This document shows, in pieces, positions 7,279 to 8,918 of a DNA stretch of 8,918 nucleotides. Source of the DNA: an uncultured Eubacteriales bacterium (GTDB lineage Bacteria; Bacillota; Clostridia; Oscillospirales; Ruminococcaceae). Where the stretch lies: the NCBI GenBank assembly GCA_959605275.1, contig CAUHFD010000112.1, positions 1-8,918 on the forward strand, in the 5' to 3' direction. The first letter of the stretch is position 1. Each line of letters begins with the position of its first letter. Both the position numbers and the translations under genes were made by a program. The notes below the pieces were generated by a model that saw nothing but the letters and a program-made list of their open reading frames with translations, had not been told where the DNA came from and searched no databases.

Positions 7279-7314
7279 AACAACAATACGCAAGAAGCAG
7301 AAAGGAAAATGCCA

Positions 7315-8370
7315 ATGACTACTAAAGAACGGATTACAAGAATGTATGAACACAGGGAGGCAGATCGGGTTCCGATTTTGGATTCGCCTTGGAACAGTAC
7401 TATTAAACGGTGGCAACGAGAGGGAATGCCGCCAGGCGATTACCGTGACCATTTCGGACTAGATAAAATCCAGCGGATTTCCGTGGATGTATCACCTCAA
7501 TATGAATATAAAGTTATTGAGGAAACTGATGACTATATTATCACTACTTCCAATTTCGGTGTTACCAAGAAAAACTTTAAAGAGGAAGAAAGTGCGCCAG
7601 AATTTTTAGATTTTACTTACAATACTTCGGAAATGTGGCCGGAATGTAAAAGTCGTGCAACTGTCAGTGATGACCGGATTCCATGGAAGTATTTAGAAGA
7701 AAACTATGAAACCTGGGTGGAAAACGGAGATTGGATTGAAGCTTTTCTATGGTTTGGATTTGATGTGACTCATTCTTGGATGGTGGGGACAGAAACTATG
7801 CTGATTGCTATGATGGTGGAGCAAGATTGGGTTAAAGATATGTTTCATCATTTTTTGGAAAACAACATTGCAATGTATGAACGCCTCTGGGATAAAGGCT
7901 ACCGGTTTGACTCTGTTTTTTGGTACGACGATATGGGCTATAAAAATACAACCTTTTTCTCCCCCAAGACTTATCGGGAACTGTTGAAACCGTATCACAA
8001 ACGGGCAGTGGATTGGGCACATAAAAAAGGTTGTAAGGCACATCTTCATTCCTGCGGTGATATCATGGCATTTCTGGATGATTTGGTGGAAATCGGGGTA
8101 GATGCGCTCAATCCACTGGAGGTCAAGGCTGGAATGAGACCACTGGAAATTAAGGAAAAATACGGAAACAAACTGGTACTTCATGGCGGAATTAATGCTG
8201 TTTTGTGGAATGACAAAGAGGCAATTTTGCAGCAGATCCAAGAATATTTGCCAAAGCTGAAAGAAAACGGCGGATATATTTTCTCTTCTGATCACTCAAT
8301 CCCAAATACGGTATCCTATGAAAATTTTACGGCAATTATCAACACGGTCAAAGAGTTTGGTCGCTATTAG
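7315..8370 (+). CDS. Uroporphyrinogen decarboxylase-fold protein, corrinoid methyltransferase-like (MtaA/CmuA superfamily)
   Basis: A cytoplasmic (beta/alpha)8 protein of 351 residues in the URO-D superfamily. ATG 7315 is preferred to ATG 7309 because AGGA at 7303-7306 is eight bases from the former and only two from the latter. The N-terminus (TTKERITRMYEHREADRVPI) is the usual family opening. The arginine-rich RQAGR motif of true heme-pathway HemE is absent. The HLHSCGD block (H245, C247) matches the HxCG zinc motif of methylcobamide:coenzyme M methyltransferases. Where those enzymes carry a third zinc cysteine before an IP dipeptide, this protein has SSDHSIP, with His326 at that place. It lies 36 bases after the permease gene and so probably belongs to the same transcript. 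A methyl-transfer or demethylation step on the imported compound is plausible (inference). No corrinoid protein gene is visible. Confidence 0.85.
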   Translation: MTTKERITRMYEHREADRVPILDSPWNSTIKRWQREGMPPGDYRDHFGLDKIQRISVDVSPQYEYKVIEETDDYIITTSNFGVTKKNFKEEESAPEFLDFTYNTSEMWPECKSRATVSDDRIPWKYLEENYETWVENGDWIEAFLWFGFDVTHSWMVGTETMLIAMMVEQDWVKDMFHHFLENNIAMYERLWDKGYRFDSVFWYDDMGYKNTTFFSPKTYRELLKPYHKRAVDWAHKKGCKAHLHSCGDIMAFLDDLVEIGVDALNPLEVKAGMRPLEIKEKYGNKLVLHGGINAVLWNDKEAILQQIQEYLPKLKENGGYIFSSDHSIPNTVSYENFTAIINTVKEFGRY

Positions 8371-8391
8371 GAACAATTAACATATTTTTTC

Positions 8392-8407
8392 CAGTGCTGG
8401 CGCGCTG
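8392..8407. other. Small hairpin between the URO-D-like gene and the secreted-protein gene
   Basis: CAGTGC (8392-8397) can pair with GCGCTG (8402-8407), with one G-T wobble, around a TGGC loop. A run of six T lies before it, and only TTATATTAG follows on the + strand, so it is not a convincing intrinsic terminator. On the - strand it would be followed by a run of A, not T. It may be an operator, an mRNA-stability element or an attenuating stem that lets downstream expression differ from the operon. Confidence 0.25.
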
Positions 8408-8430
8408 TTATATTAGAAATCATTTATTTT

Positions 8431-8437
8431 AAGGAGG
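8431..8437 (+). promoter_or_regulatory. Consensus Shine-Dalgarno (AAGGAGG) of the secreted-protein gene
   Basis: AAGGAGG stands eight bases before ATG 8446. It is the strongest ribosome site in the window and suggests this protein is made in larger amounts than the transporter subunits. Confidence 0.8.
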
Positions 8438-8445
8438 AATTTACT

Positions 8446-8918
8446 ATGAGACAAGGCAAGTCTAAGTTATTATCTTTGTTGGTTGCGGTTACAGTGCTCG
8501 CATCATCAACTGTCATGATGGTGGGTGCTACCGGAGAAACTGCAAAGAAGACACGTTACCCGGTTCCCGATTATGATTTTTCTGCTGGAAGCGAGTTTTT
8601 GGGAAACAGCAATGAAAAAAAACCGACCTGGTGCTCGTGGCGAAATGTGGATGAGGCAACGAAAAGACCCTCCCGCGATGACACGATACTCTGTCAGTTT
8701 GGAAAAAGCGCTAAAATGATAGACGAATCTGCAGTAAATACGTTATTTGTAGATTTATATGATGATTATGCGCTGCCCGCCGGAGATTATATTCTGCAGG
8801 CATTTGCCAAGACACAAAATGTTGTAACCGATAACGAAGGAGCAACCGATCAAGGACTCCGATTAATGGCAACCAACTGGAGTACGGACGATACTGGAGT
8901 GGACTATGCTTCTGAAAC
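8446..8918 (+). CDS. Secreted protein of unknown function, N-terminal part (runs off the right edge)
   Basis: The frame opens at ATG 8446 after a consensus ribosome site and stays open for 157 codons to the window end. Residues 1-28 form a signal peptide: basic MRQGKSK, a hydrophobic core, and probable cleavage after VGA at 26-28. There is no lipobox, so it is released or held by something beyond the edge. The visible mature part contains YALPAGDYILQAFAKTQN (about 107-124), a pattern common in carbohydrate-binding or other beta-sandwich modules. It does not look like a CUT1 solute-binding protein, which would be a lipoprotein. The stretch coded at about 8612-8710 has an unusual composition (two Cys, two Trp, several Arg), and the next frame there also reads well, so small frame errors are possible. 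Its place at the end of the operon suggests an exported enzyme or glycan-binding protein acting before uptake (inference). Confidence 0.75.
   Translation, partial: MRQGKSKLLSLLVAVTVLASSTVMMVGATGETAKKTRYPVPDYDFSAGSEFLGNSNEKKPTWCSWRNVDEATKRPSRDDTILCQFGKSAKMIDESAVNTLFVDLYDDYALPAGDYILQAFAKTQNVVTDNEGATDQGLRLMATNWSTDDTGVDYASE

Noticed and set aside
7747..8295. 182-codon open frame on the - strand opposite the URO-D-like gene
   Set aside because: It is fully inside a gene with clear family motifs on the + strand; its product has no recognisable pattern and no ribosome site supports it.
8383..8415. Intrinsic terminator after the URO-D-like gene
   Set aside because: The stem is only six pairs with a wobble, and no T-run follows it on either strand.

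Overview
The window looks like part of one long carbohydrate-uptake operon from a low-to-moderate GC Bacillota, most likely a clostridial anaerobe. Reasons: every convincing gene is on the + strand with short gaps or overlaps, Shine-Dalgarno sequences are strong (AAGGAGG, GGGGAG, AAAGGA), TTG starts occur, the surface protein has a classic Gram-positive lipobox, and the gene set (NHL/TPR protein, Yip1-like protein, DUF5696 lipoprotein, CUT1-type permeases) is one I associate with Clostridia and Paenibacillaceae. The exact taxon cannot be read from the sequence. I saw no rRNA, tRNA, CRISPR, insertion sequence or attachment site.

Layout. Positions 3-791 hold a MalG/AraQ-type sugar permease whose reading frame runs in from the left edge but is broken by an in-frame TAG at 69-71, between its first membrane segment and the rest of the protein. 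A 138-base gap follows, with a possible 29-codon ORF and a perfect 12-base palindrome. Next come a secreted, membrane-anchored NHL-propeller/TPR protein (930-2444), an overlapping five-helix Yip1-like membrane protein (2404-3021) and a DUF5696 surface lipoprotein with a TTG start (3035-5278). After 85 bases come a complete pair of CUT1 permeases, MalF/LplB-like (5364-6272) and MalG/YtcP-like (6289-7278). They are followed by a uroporphyrinogen-decarboxylase-fold protein of the corrinoid methyltransferase type (7315-8370). The last gene, from 8446, is a secreted protein that runs off the right edge.

How the genes may work together (inference). The MalF/MalG-like pair would form the membrane channel of an oligosaccharide or glycoside importer. 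No ATPase and no solute-binding protein is visible. CUT1 importers of Bacillota often borrow a shared MsmX-type ATPase encoded elsewhere, and the binding protein may lie outside the window. The NHL/TPR protein, Yip1 protein and DUF5696 lipoprotein would form a membrane/extracellular module that binds or processes the glycan. The methyltransferase-like protein suggests the imported compound carries, or is processed through, a methyl group, but no corrinoid protein is present to support that.

Main uncertainties: whether the TAG in the first permease is a real nonsense mutation, a sequence error or a readthrough codon; whether the tails of the NHL and DUF5696 genes are in their original frames; and whether the last gene has small frameshifts near 8612-8710.
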